DNA of 64,000 nt from Pseudomonadota bacterium (lineage in GTDB: Bacteria; Pseudomonadota; Alphaproteobacteria; Geminicoccales; Geminicoccaceae), in NCBI GenBank assembly GCA_030549795.1, contig JAUQQO010000028.1:1-64000 (forward strand), read 5' to 3'. Position numbers and translations under genes: made by a program. This document shows, piece by piece, positions 25,972-33,904 of this stretch; within the stretch, counting starts at the first letter, position 1; each line of letters starts with the position of its first letter. The notes below the pieces were generated by a model. That model did not search any database and had not been told where the DNA came from. It saw only the letters and a program-made list of their open reading frames with translations.

Positions 25972-27306
25972 TCAGGCGCGTTCGCGGTAGTAGCGCTCGG
26001 CCCGCCGGGCGGCCGCCTTGGCGGCGTCTTTGGGGCTCATGCGGCCAGAGGCGGCATTGGCGAACATCTCGACCACGACATAGTCGGCGAGCGTAGCCGC
26101 CGAGGCATAGCCGAGGGAGCCGCGATAGCCGTAATATTGAAGATTGGCCGGGATGTGGCGGAACGGGGCGAGCTTGGGGTCCGCGTCCCAGAACGGCAAT
26201 TGTTCGAACACCTTGAGCGAAGGCTGCCAGTAACCGATGCAGGCCGTCTGCCAGGCACCGTATTGTTCGGCCTCCATCATATGGAGGAGATAGGCCTTGG
26301 CGGCATTGGGATATTTGCAGTGCTTGAAGATGAACGCGCTCACCACGGCTGCCGTGGCGGTGGGTTTGCCCGAGGGGCCGATGGGTGGAATGGCGTGGTC
26401 GGTATCGTCGGCGATCGCCTGGACCTTGGGGTCCTTGCTGTTCTTGGCTGCGAAGTAGATCGAGATCCCGTTGTGAGTCCAGCTGATTTCATCGGCCAGG
26501 AACGCTTTGTTGTTACTGGGGTCGAGCCAGGAAAGCGTGCCCGGAATGAAGGTTTGGTAGAGTTCACGCGCATATTCGAGCGCGGCATACGTCTCCGGGC
26601 TATCGAGGATCACGCGGTTCTTCTCGTCGACGACCGCCGCCCCGAAGCCCCAGAGGATCCAATGCCAGGTGTTGCCGTCGCCCACCGCGTTGCCGAGCGC
26701 GAGGCCGCCCGGCTTGCCGGCCGCCTTGAGCTTGCGCGCCATGTCCAGCATGCCGGGAAAGTCGGTGGGGAACTTCTCATAGCCGACCTTTTTGAGCCAG
26801 GAAGTGCGGAAGGTCATGGCGCCGCCGCCCACCCCGACCGGGATGGCGAGCCAGCGGCCGTCGCGGATGCAATATTTGGTCGGAGTCGGATACCAGCCTC
26901 CGTAGCGCTCGCCCAAATACTTGGCGATATCGTCCAAGGGGATGACTTTGTCCGGGTATTGGTGCGGGTCGTCGTACCATCCCATGACGATATCGGGACC
27001 GCTGCCGATGCTCGCCGAGACCGCCATCTTGGGACGGATGTCTTCCCAGCTCTCCCAGTCGATCTTGACTTCCACTCCGGTCTTTTGGGTGAACTTGGCG
27101 GTGTTCGCTTTCCACACGTCCTCGTCCGGCTGCACGAATTTGGACGGGCGCATCAGGCGTAGGCTCGCGCCCTTCTCGATCTTGAGATCCGGTGCGGGGA
27201 CGTCCTTGATCGGCAGTTGCGCCAAGACGTCGCGACCCCAGAAGTTGGCGAGCGCGAAGGCACTGGCACTTAAGGCGAGGGTGTCGCGCCGGGTGTATCG
27301 CAGCAT
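25972..27306 (-). CDS. Tat-exported family-1 ABC solute-binding protein (orphan)
   Basis: 444 residues. The N-terminus has a twin-arginine-type signal, TRRDTLALSASAFALA, then a periplasmic binding protein of the extracellular solute-binding family 1 (sugar/oligosaccharide type): FTQKTGVEVKIDWESWEDIRPKM, GPDIVMGWYDDPHQYPDKVIPLDDI, YPTPTKYCIRDGRWLAIPVGVGG. It should deliver a carbohydrate-like or polyol solute to an ABC permease, but no MalF/MalG-type permease or ATPase is adjacent. It is divergent from the livK-like gene and shares a 251-bp intergenic region with it. Confidence 0.85.
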   Translation of the reverse strand: MLRYTRRDTLALSASAFALANFWGRDVLAQLPIKDVPAPDLKIEKGASLRLMRPSKFVQPDEDVWKANTAKFTQKTGVEVKIDWESWEDIRPKMAVSASIGSGPDIVMGWYDDPHQYPDKVIPLDDIAKYLGERYGGWYPTPTKYCIRDGRWLAIPVGVGGGAMTFRTSWLKKVGYEKFPTDFPGMLDMARKLKAAGKPGGLALGNAVGDGNTWHWILWGFGAAVVDEKNRVILDSPETYAALEYARELYQTFIPGTLSWLDPSNNKAFLADEISWTHNGISIYFAAKNSKDPKVQAIADDTDHAIPPIGPSGKPTATAAVVSAFIFKHCKYPNAAKAYLLHMMEAEQYGAWQTACIGYWQPSLKVFEQLPFWDADPKLAPFRHIPANLQYYGYRGSLGYASAATLADYVVVEMFANAASGRMSPKDAAKAAARRAERYYRERA

Positions 27307-27336
27307 CGGGTCGGGCCTCCCGTCGGGATGTTCGAA

Positions 27337-27357
27337 GGCGCCGGACCACCCGGCGCC
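27337..27357. promoter_or_regulatory. Hairpin in the 5' leader of the orphan binding-protein gene
   Basis: An 8-bp stem GGCGCCGG/CCGGCGCC with a 5-nt loop begins 30 nt upstream of the minus-strand start at 27306. It has no T-run on either strand. Possible leader regulatory element; position is the only evidence. Confidence 0.3.
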
Positions 27358-27521
27358 CGTCGCTCAGCCAACAATGACGCGCCGATCCCGGCCGTGCAAC
27401 AGCGTGCCCTGCAACCGTCCCGTACGCTGCGACAGGAAAAAAACAGACTCTCGGGCACGGCGCGCGGTTGGAGGAAAAGGCGCCGCCCTTTATCGCCAAG
27501 TGGCCCTCATCCAGGCAGGAG

Positions 27522-27538
27522 GCTGCGCAAGGCGCAGC
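27522..27538 (+). promoter_or_regulatory. Hairpin next to the ribosome-binding site of the livK-like gene
   Basis: GCTGCGC-aag-GCGCAGC forms a perfect 7-bp stem ending 19 nt before the ATG at 27558, immediately upstream of the strong ggaggtgaagg site. It may protect the 5' end or modulate initiation. Confidence 0.35.
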
Positions 27539-27557
27539 AAGATCAGGGAGGTGAAGG

Positions 27558-28811
27558 ATGCAAAGCAAGCTCCTCATGTCCTCGGCCGTACTCGCCGCCG
27601 TCCTCTTGAGCGGGGCGGCGAGCGCGCAACAAAAGATCCGCATCGGCGTCACCGCGACGCTTGAGGGCACCTACACGGTCCTCGGCGAGGACGGCATGCG
27701 CGGGTTCGAGCTCGCGCTGCGCAAGTGGAACCGCAAGGCGGGCGGCAAAGATCTCGAGATCATCGTCGCCTCCACCGACGCCACGCCCGATTCGGCGATC
27801 CGCGCCGTGCGCAAGCTGGTCGAGCAGGACAAGGTCGATCTCGTCATCAGCCCGCTTTCCGGCTCCGAAGGCATCGCCGTGCGCGACTATGCGCACACGC
27901 AGCCGCAAATGACCTTCATCAACGCCGCCTCCGGGGCGATGGAGACGACCTTCGTCAACCCCGCCCCCAACTTCTTCCGCTGGAACATGGACGGCGCGCA
28001 GTGGCAGGCCGGCCTCGGTAGCTACATCTACAACGAAAAAGGCTACCGCAAGATCGCCACGGTCGGAGAAGACTACTCCTTCGTCTATACCCAGGTGTTC
28101 GGCCTCGCGGTCGAATTCTGCGGTCTGGGTGGCCAGATCACGCAGCGCTTCTGGGTACCGCTCGGCACCAAGGACTTCGCTTCGATCATCGCCGCCCTGC
28201 CCGATGATGTCGATGCCATCTATCTCGGGCTCGGCGGCGCCGATGCGGTGAACTTCCTCAACCAGTACGCCCAGGCGGGTGGCAACGCCAAGATCGTCGG
28301 CGGCTCGATCATGGTCGACCAGACCGTGCTCTCCTCCAAGGGGCGGGCCAAGGAGATCCTCAAAGGAGCGGTCGCCGCCTCCGGTGTCGCCGATACCTGG
28401 GAGGATCCGCGCTGGCAGGCGTTCGTGAAGGCCTACCGCGAGGCTTTCCCGCCCGAGAAGCGATTCGCCTCACCGTCCTTGCTCGCCGTGAACTACTACA
28501 ATTCGGCTTCGGCGACCTTCACCACCTTGGATCTGATTGGCGGTGACCTTTCCGACGGCCACAAGAAATTCCGCGAGACGATGGCCAAACTCGAGCTCGA
28601 TGCGCCGAACGGTAAGATCCGTCTCGATCACAATCGGCAAGCGATCGGCACCAACTTCGTCACCGAAGTGGTCGAGGACGCGCAGGGCAATCTCGTGAGC
28701 AAAGTCGTGAAAGTGGTCGAGAACGTCAACCAGACGCTCGGTCTTCCGCTCGAGAAGTTCAAAGCTCTCGGCCTGCCCAGCCGGACGACGCCGGAATGCC
28801 GGAAATACTGA
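27558..28811 (+). CDS. Branched-chain-amino-acid-type ABC solute-binding protein
   Basis: 417 residues, with a strong gggaggtgaagg site before the ATG. A Sec signal peptide (LMSSAVLAAVLLSGAASAQ) precedes a LivJ/LivK-type periplasmic binding domain: KIRIGVTATLEGTYTVLGED, VDLVISPLSGSEGIAVRDYA, PNFFRWNMDGAQWQAGLG, ATVGEDYSFVYTQVFG, DAIYLGLGGADAVNF. Such proteins bind amino acids, amides, aromatic acids or other small polar compounds. It is probably the receptor for the LivHMGF-like transporter encoded from 30995, and is the first gene of the large plus-strand cluster. Confidence 0.9.
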   Translation: MQSKLLMSSAVLAAVLLSGAASAQQKIRIGVTATLEGTYTVLGEDGMRGFELALRKWNRKAGGKDLEIIVASTDATPDSAIRAVRKLVEQDKVDLVISPLSGSEGIAVRDYAHTQPQMTFINAASGAMETTFVNPAPNFFRWNMDGAQWQAGLGSYIYNEKGYRKIATVGEDYSFVYTQVFGLAVEFCGLGGQITQRFWVPLGTKDFASIIAALPDDVDAIYLGLGGADAVNFLNQYAQAGGNAKIVGGSIMVDQTVLSSKGRAKEILKGAVAASGVADTWEDPRWQAFVKAYREAFPPEKRFASPSLLAVNYYNSASATFTTLDLIGGDLSDGHKKFRETMAKLELDAPNGKIRLDHNRQAIGTNFVTEVVEDAQGNLVSKVVKVVENVNQTLGLPLEKFKALGLPSRTTPECRKY

Positions 28812-28845
28812 GCCGTTCGCCCGGGGGCTGACGCGGGGCTCGGCT

Positions 28846-29982
28846 GTGATGAGCCTCATCCGCCATCTCACCCGCATCCATTTCGGTGAGGAGGTGGCGG
28901 CGGAAGCGATCGCAGCCGAGCTCGCCCGCCACGGGATCCGCCGCACGCTCGTGCTCGTCGACGGCGACCATGCCGAGCGCGTGCGCGTCGACGTCCTCCC
29001 GGCCTTGCCGGCTGCCGTCCGCCGACAGCTGGTGGTGGTCGCGACGGGAAGCGGCTGGCCCGAGGCGTCGACCCTGTTCGGCCTTGCCCGTCTCTTCCGC
29101 CGGTCGGGCTGTGACGGCATCCTCGCTGCCGGTGGGCGCGCGACCATCGAGCTCGCCAAGCTCGTGGCGGTCGTGGCGGGCGGGGTGGCCTCGCTCGACC
29201 AGCTCGCCGATCCGGCGCGGGCGCTTGTGTGTGCGCGTGCCCGTGTGCCCCTCATCGCTCTCGCAACCGGTGCCGGCAGCGGAGCGGAAGCGAGCTGCAC
29301 GGCGGCACTCGCCGATGAAGAGGGGCTGCCGGTTCGCCTGTGCGGGGAACATCTCGTCGCCGCGGCGGCGATCTTCGATCCCCTCCTCACTCTCGGGCTC
29401 GATGCGAGCGCGACTGCCGCTTTTGCCTTCGAGGCGCTCGCCCGCTGTGTGGAGGCGGTGGCCGCACCCGGCTATGACCCGCCCGCGCAGGCGGTGGCGC
29501 TCGATGGGATGGCGCGGATCGTCGCCGCTCTACCGGCGGCACTCGAGAACCCCGGCGATCGGCGGGCGCGCTGCGAGCTCATGGCGGGGGCTCTCGCCGC
29601 CGGCCTCGCCGGCTACCGCGGCCAGGGCGGGTTCGAGGCCGCGGCCTGGGCGCTGGCGCGCTTAGCCCGGCCCGCGCCGGCGCGCGGTGCGCTCGCCGCG
29701 GTGCTCTTGCCGCATCTGCTCGCCTTCAACGCGCCGGCGCTCGGCGAGCGTGGGCGGGCCCTGGCGCGCGCCCTCGCCGGCACCGAGCAGGGTGATCCGG
29801 CCGAAACGGTCGCCCGTCTCGCCGAGCGCTGCGGGCTGCCCCGACGCTTAAGCGAGCTCGGCATCGGCTTTGAGCTCCTCGAGCGCGCTTCGCTGCAGGC
29901 CGAGCGCGATCCTGCGAGCGGGACCAATCCGCGGCCGATCGCGCGCGCACACTATCAGGCTCTCTTCACCCAAGTGATCTGA
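28846..29982 (+). CDS. Iron-containing alcohol dehydrogenase homologue lacking metal ligands
   Basis: 378 residues. The overall pattern is that of the Fe-ADH/maleylacetate reductase superfamily: GGRATIELAKLVAV (96-109, counterpart of GGGS-x2-D-x-AK), ATGAGSGAEAS (140-150), a region aligning with the DAL-x-H-x-I-E helix, ARCELMAGALAAGLA and LLPHLLAFN. The four metal ligands Asp, His, His, His are replaced by Glu196, Arg200, Glu264 and Arg280. A metal-dependent hydride transfer like FucO is therefore unlikely; it may be a metal-free reductase, a different activity, or a ligand-binding relic. It follows the binding-protein gene by 34 nt. Confidence 0.7.
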   Translation: MMSLIRHLTRIHFGEEVAAEAIAAELARHGIRRTLVLVDGDHAERVRVDVLPALPAAVRRQLVVVATGSGWPEASTLFGLARLFRRSGCDGILAAGGRATIELAKLVAVVAGGVASLDQLADPARALVCARARVPLIALATGAGSGAEASCTAALADEEGLPVRLCGEHLVAAAAIFDPLLTLGLDASATAAFAFEALARCVEAVAAPGYDPPAQAVALDGMARIVAALPAALENPGDRRARCELMAGALAAGLAGYRGQGGFEAAAWALARLARPAPARGALAAVLLPHLLAFNAPALGERGRALARALAGTEQGDPAETVARLAERCGLPRRLSELGIGFELLERASLQAERDPASGTNPRPIARAHYQALFTQVI

Positions 29983-30075
29983 GCGGCTTCTTTTCGACCG
30001 TGCTTGTCCGTGCGCACCACCCTCCCCCATAAAAGTTCGCAAAAGCGGAAGACGCCAACGAACAGGGAGGCAATC

Positions 30076-30900
30076 ATGAGCGACGCGCTCGCCATCTGGC
30101 ATGGCGATTTCGGTCGGGCCTGCCTTTACCGGCTCGATCGGCCGATCCTCACCCATGCCCATCGCGAGGGCCATCTCATCTTCTTTCTCGACGGCGCGCC
30201 GGCCACCCTTGTGGTCGATGGCGAGCCCTGCCGGACCGACCGCGAGAGTGCGATCGCCATAAACCCTTGGGAGCCGCACGCTCACGAGCCGCATCGCCTC
30301 GGGGCCGCCGGTCTGTTCCTCGTGCTCTACGTGCGACCCGCCTGGTTCTTGGAAGCGAGCCGGCAGGCGAGCGGCGCGCTCGCCTTTGGGGCGCGTCGGA
30401 TCGAACTGTCGGGTGCCGTAGCACGGGCGGCCGAGCGGGTCGCCTCGGGCCTGCTCGAGCCGCTCTCGAGCGGATGGCTGGCGGCGCGGCTGCGCGATCT
30501 CGTCCAGGGTTGCTTCGATCAGTCCTGGCAATGGCGTCCCAATCCGCCACCCTTGCCGCCCAAGGCCGTGTTTCTCGACTTTCGGGTGCGCAAGGCTTTA
30601 AAAGCGATAGCTCGGCGCATGAGCGACGACATATGCTTCGATGATATTGCCCGCGAGGCTGGCTTATCGCGGCCGCACTTCTACAAAATGTTCAAAGACC
30701 AGCTCGGAGTAACGCCGCGGATCTATCGCAACGTGCTGCGCGTCGAACATGCGCTCGATCGGCTGATGTTTACTCGGCTCTCGGTCACCGACATCGCCGA
30801 AGAACTCGGCTTCGCTTGCCAGAGCAGCTTCACCCGCTTCTTCGCCGCCAACGTCGGCCTGTCCCCGAGCATCTATCGGGAGCGGGCGCGCGTGATCTAG
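30076..30900 (+). CDS. AraC-family transcriptional regulator
   Basis: 274 residues from the ATG at 30076, preceded by agggagg. An N-terminal cupin-like sensor region (THAHREGHLIFFLDG, INPWEPHAHEPH) precedes the two-HTH AraC domain (~180-274): MSDDICFDDIAREAGLSRPHFYKMFKDQLGVTP and LSVTDIAEELGFACQSSFTRFFAANVGLSP. It sits inside the cluster between the binding-protein and permease genes and is the only regulator in it, so it is the natural candidate to control the pathway in response to its substrate. Confidence 0.9.
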   Translation: MSDALAIWHGDFGRACLYRLDRPILTHAHREGHLIFFLDGAPATLVVDGEPCRTDRESAIAINPWEPHAHEPHRLGAAGLFLVLYVRPAWFLEASRQASGALAFGARRIELSGAVARAAERVASGLLEPLSSGWLAARLRDLVQGCFDQSWQWRPNPPPLPPKAVFLDFRVRKALKAIARRMSDDICFDDIAREAGLSRPHFYKMFKDQLGVTPRIYRNVLRVEHALDRLMFTRLSVTDIAEELGFACQSSFTRFFAANVGLSPSIYRERARVI

Positions 30901-30994
30901 CGCGTTTTAAAAGACTCGCCGTTATGGCGCCTCAGCCCGCAGCGCGCCACACTTCCGCTTGAGCAACCGCTTAGCGACGGGGAGGCTCGAGGCG

Positions 30995-32056
30995 GTGGCG
31001 CGCGTTCGGTTCGCGAACGCGGAAAGCACAAACGGGCGCAGTGCGCTTGCGGCATGGATCGAGCGCCGACCGCTGGCGGCACTGATGATCGCGCTTGCGA
31101 TCGTGATCTTCTTGTGGCTCGTGTTCGCCGACTGGTCGGATGAGCTCGAGCGCTGGCTCGGCCGCAAGCGCGTCTTCGTGAGCGCGCTTCTCAACGGGAT
31201 CACGCTCGGCGGGCTCTATTTCCTGGTCGCCGCCGGCTTTACCTTGATCTTTGGCCTTATGCGCAATGTCAACCTCGCGCATGGCTCGCTCTATCTCTTC
31301 GGCGGTTACCTCGGCTACACGACCGTTCAAGCCACGGGCCTCTGGCTGCCGGCCTTCCTCGTCGCCTTCGTGCTCGTAGGCCTTGCGGGTCTGCTCCTGC
31401 AAGTGCTGATCTTCCGCCACATGGAAGGTGAAGAGCTGCGTCAGACGCTGGTAACCATCGGTCTTTCGATCGTCTTTGCGGATCTCATGCTGTGGGTGTG
31501 GGGCGGTGACTTCTACCAGATCCCGACCCCGGACTGGCTCGCAGGTCCCATCGAGTTGCCGATCATTTTGGACGTGCGGCCGAATGGCGAGCCGATCTAT
31601 CTGCGCTATCCACGCGTGCGCTTGGTCATCTTCCTCGCTTCGGTTGTGCTCGGGCTCGTCTTGTGGCTCGCGATCAACCGCACGCGGGTGGGCATGCTCA
31701 TCCGCGCCGGGGTCGACGACCGCGCGATGCTCGCCGCCTCCGGTGTGCCGGTCCAGCTCCTCTTCGCGCTCGTCTTCGCCTTCGGTGCCGGGCTCGCCGG
31801 CATGGCGGGGATCGTCGGCGGCACCTTCCAGTCGCTGTCGCCCGGGGAGGATACCCGCTTTCTTCTCGCCTCGCTCGTGGTGGTGATCGTAGGCGGCATG
31901 GGCTCCATTCCCGGAGCGGCGCTGGGTGCGCTATTGATCGGCCTCGCCGAACAGTTCGGCTCTGTTTACGTGCCGACCTACGCCATCGTCTTCAGCTTCT
32001 TGATCATGGTCCTGGTCCTCGCCTTCCGGCCCCAGGGCCTCCTTGCCCTGCGCTGA
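30995..32056 (+). CDS. livH: LivH-type ABC permease
   Basis: 353 residues from a GTG with ggggagg 9 nt upstream (a TTG at 30959 is an alternative). An extra N-terminal membrane helix (LAALMIALAIVIFLWLVFA) precedes the canonical LivH core: LLNGITLGGLYFLVAAGFTLIFGLMRNVNLAHGSLY, LRQTLVTIGLSIVFADLM, NRTRVGMLIRAGVDDRAMLAASGV. It is an inner-membrane subunit of a branched-chain-amino-acid-type (HAAT) importer. LivM follows with a 4-nt gap. Confidence 0.92.
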   Translation: MARVRFANAESTNGRSALAAWIERRPLAALMIALAIVIFLWLVFADWSDELERWLGRKRVFVSALLNGITLGGLYFLVAAGFTLIFGLMRNVNLAHGSLYLFGGYLGYTTVQATGLWLPAFLVAFVLVGLAGLLLQVLIFRHMEGEELRQTLVTIGLSIVFADLMLWVWGGDFYQIPTPDWLAGPIELPIILDVRPNGEPIYLRYPRVRLVIFLASVVLGLVLWLAINRTRVGMLIRAGVDDRAMLAASGVPVQLLFALVFAFGAGLAGMAGIVGGTFQSLSPGEDTRFLLASLVVVIVGGMGSIPGAALGALLIGLAEQFGSVYVPTYAIVFSFLIMVLVLAFRPQGLLALR

Positions 32057-32060
32057 AGCC

Positions 32061-33116
32061 ATGGCCGCGGTTCGCGCGCGTGCGACCCCTTCCGCAGATG
32101 CCAAATACGAGGCTGCGCGCACCGGCGGCATTCCCGCTGCGGGATGGCTGCTCGCGCTCGTCCTCGTCATGATGCCGGCGATCGCCTCCGACTTCTTCCT
32201 CGTCCAGGTCTTCGGCTGGGCGTTTATCCTCGGCACGATCGCTCTCTCCTTGCAGTTTCTGGCCGGCTACGGTGGCATGGTGAGCCTCGTGCAGATGACC
32301 GTGGCCGGCTTCGCCGGCTACATGGTGGCGATTTTGGGCACTTCCGGGCTCACCCAGATCAGCTTGGGTTGGCCGTTCTGGCTCGCGGTGCCCGTAGCGA
32401 TTTTATTAGGCGTCCTCTTCGGCACCGTCTCGGGTGCCCTTGCCGTGCGCACGGCCGGCATCTACACGATCATGATCACGCTCGCGATCGCCGCCGCCTT
32501 CTTCTACTTCACGCGGCAAAACGAGACGGTCTTCGGCGGTTTTCTCGGCTTCAACGGCGTGCGCGCGCCGGTCTTTTGGGGGATCGATTGGCGCGCGCCG
32601 GTGCCCTTTTACTACCTCTGCTTGGGTTGGGCGGCGATCAGTTGGGGTCTCGTCGTTTGGGTGGCGCGCGCTCCCTTCGGCTTGGCGCTGCAGGGGATCC
32701 GCGACAATGCGCGGCGGATGGCGGCCTTGGGCTTCAACGTCACCGCCCACCGCATCGCCGCTTACGCCTTCGCCGCCTTTCTGGCCGCCCCGGCGGGTGT
32801 GCTCTTGACCTGGCTCAACGGCCAGATCGCACCCGGCACGGTCGGTATCGGCCCGGTGATCGACATCCTCGTCATCGCCGTGATCGGCGGTCTCGGCCGG
32901 CCGATCGGACCGTTCATCGGGGCGCTTCTCTACGTTCTCTTGCGCCTCTTCGCCATGGATCTGCTCGTAGCCCTAGGGCTCTCGGGCCAACGCTTCCAAC
33001 TCATCATCGGCTTGGGCTTTCTTTTGACCGTGCTCTTCTCGCCTGATGGCGTCTTGGGTCTGTGGGAGCGGTGGATTCGCCCGCGGCTGGTCGGCCGCGC
33101 CGGGGGAGGGCGCTGA
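32061..33116 (+). CDS. livM: LivM-type ABC permease
   Basis: 351 residues from the ATG at 32061. Multi-pass protein with the LivM core: VFGWAFILGTIALSLQFLAGYGGMVSLVQMTVAGFAGY, AVRTAGIYTIMITLAIAAAFFYF, FGLALQGIRDNARRMAALGFNV and IDILVIAVIGGLGRPIGPFIGA. Second membrane subunit of the HAAT-family importer. Its TGA overlaps the livG ATG. Confidence 0.92.
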   Translation: MAAVRARATPSADAKYEAARTGGIPAAGWLLALVLVMMPAIASDFFLVQVFGWAFILGTIALSLQFLAGYGGMVSLVQMTVAGFAGYMVAILGTSGLTQISLGWPFWLAVPVAILLGVLFGTVSGALAVRTAGIYTIMITLAIAAAFFYFTRQNETVFGGFLGFNGVRAPVFWGIDWRAPVPFYYLCLGWAAISWGLVVWVARAPFGLALQGIRDNARRMAALGFNVTAHRIAAYAFAAFLAAPAGVLLTWLNGQIAPGTVGIGPVIDILVIAVIGGLGRPIGPFIGALLYVLLRLFAMDLLVALGLSGQRFQLIIGLGFLLTVLFSPDGVLGLWERWIRPRLVGRAGGGR

Positions 33117-33904
33117 TGGCGACCGCGATCGCCGAGCGGCTGTCCGCTACGGGACAAGTGAACGCGCTCGAGCTCAGAGGCGTGACCAAATATTTCGGTG
33201 CTCTTGCCGCACTTTCGGATGTCACGCTGAGCGTGCGCCCCGGTGAGCGGCGGGCGATCTTGGGCTCGAACGGTGCCGGTAAGACGACGCTTCTCAACTG
33301 TATCACGGGAGACTTTTTCCCAACATCGGGTACCATTCGCTTTTTCGGTGAAGACGTCACCACCTTCCCGGCGCACGAGCGAATCCGCCGCGGGCTCAGG
33401 CGCACCTACCAGATCTCGCTTCTCTTCGGTGGGCTTTCCGTTCTCGACAATGTCTATCTCGCCTGCCTCGGCGTCTCGCGCGGGCGCTTTTCCTTCCTTC
33501 GCCCGCGCCGCGGCGACCCGCTGCTCGAGAGCGCCCGCGCGCTCGTCCACGCCGTCCACCTCGATGCGGTCGCCGACAAAAAGGTTGCAGAACTGGCGCA
33601 CGGCCAACAGCGCCAGCTCGAAGTCGCCCTCGCACTCGCCGGCGCGCCCCGCTTTCTCCTCTTCGACGAGCCGGCAGCCGGGCTGTCGCCGGCCGAGCGC
33701 GGCGAGCTCGTAGCGATCCTCAACAGCCTGCCATCGCACATCGGCTATGTGATCATCGAGCACGACATGGACGTGGCGCTGAGGGTGGTCGAGAGCGTCA
33801 CGCTCATGCACGAGGGGCGGATCTTCAAAGAGGGTACGCCCGCCGAGATCGAAAGCGACCCCGAAGTGCAAGAGCTCTATCTGGGCCACCGCCATGCCGC
33901 GTGA
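33116..33904 (+). CDS. livG: LivG-type ABC ATPase
   Basis: 262 residues; the ATG overlaps the livM stop. Walker A GSNGAGKTTLLNC, Q-loop LRRTYQISLLFGGLSV, signature-like LAHGQQRQLEVALALA, Walker B FLLFDEPAAGLSP, His switch IIEHDMDVAL. The signature is LAHGQQRQ rather than LSxGxQ, as is common in LivG proteins. It overlaps the start of the LivF fusion gene by 11 nt. Confidence 0.93.
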   Translation: MATAIAERLSATGQVNALELRGVTKYFGALAALSDVTLSVRPGERRAILGSNGAGKTTLLNCITGDFFPTSGTIRFFGEDVTTFPAHERIRRGLRRTYQISLLFGGLSVLDNVYLACLGVSRGRFSFLRPRRGDPLLESARALVHAVHLDAVADKKVAELAHGQQRQLEVALALAGAPRFLLFDEPAAGLSPAERGELVAILNSLPSHIGYVIIEHDMDVALRVVESVTLMHEGRIFKEGTPAEIESDPEVQELYLGHRHAA

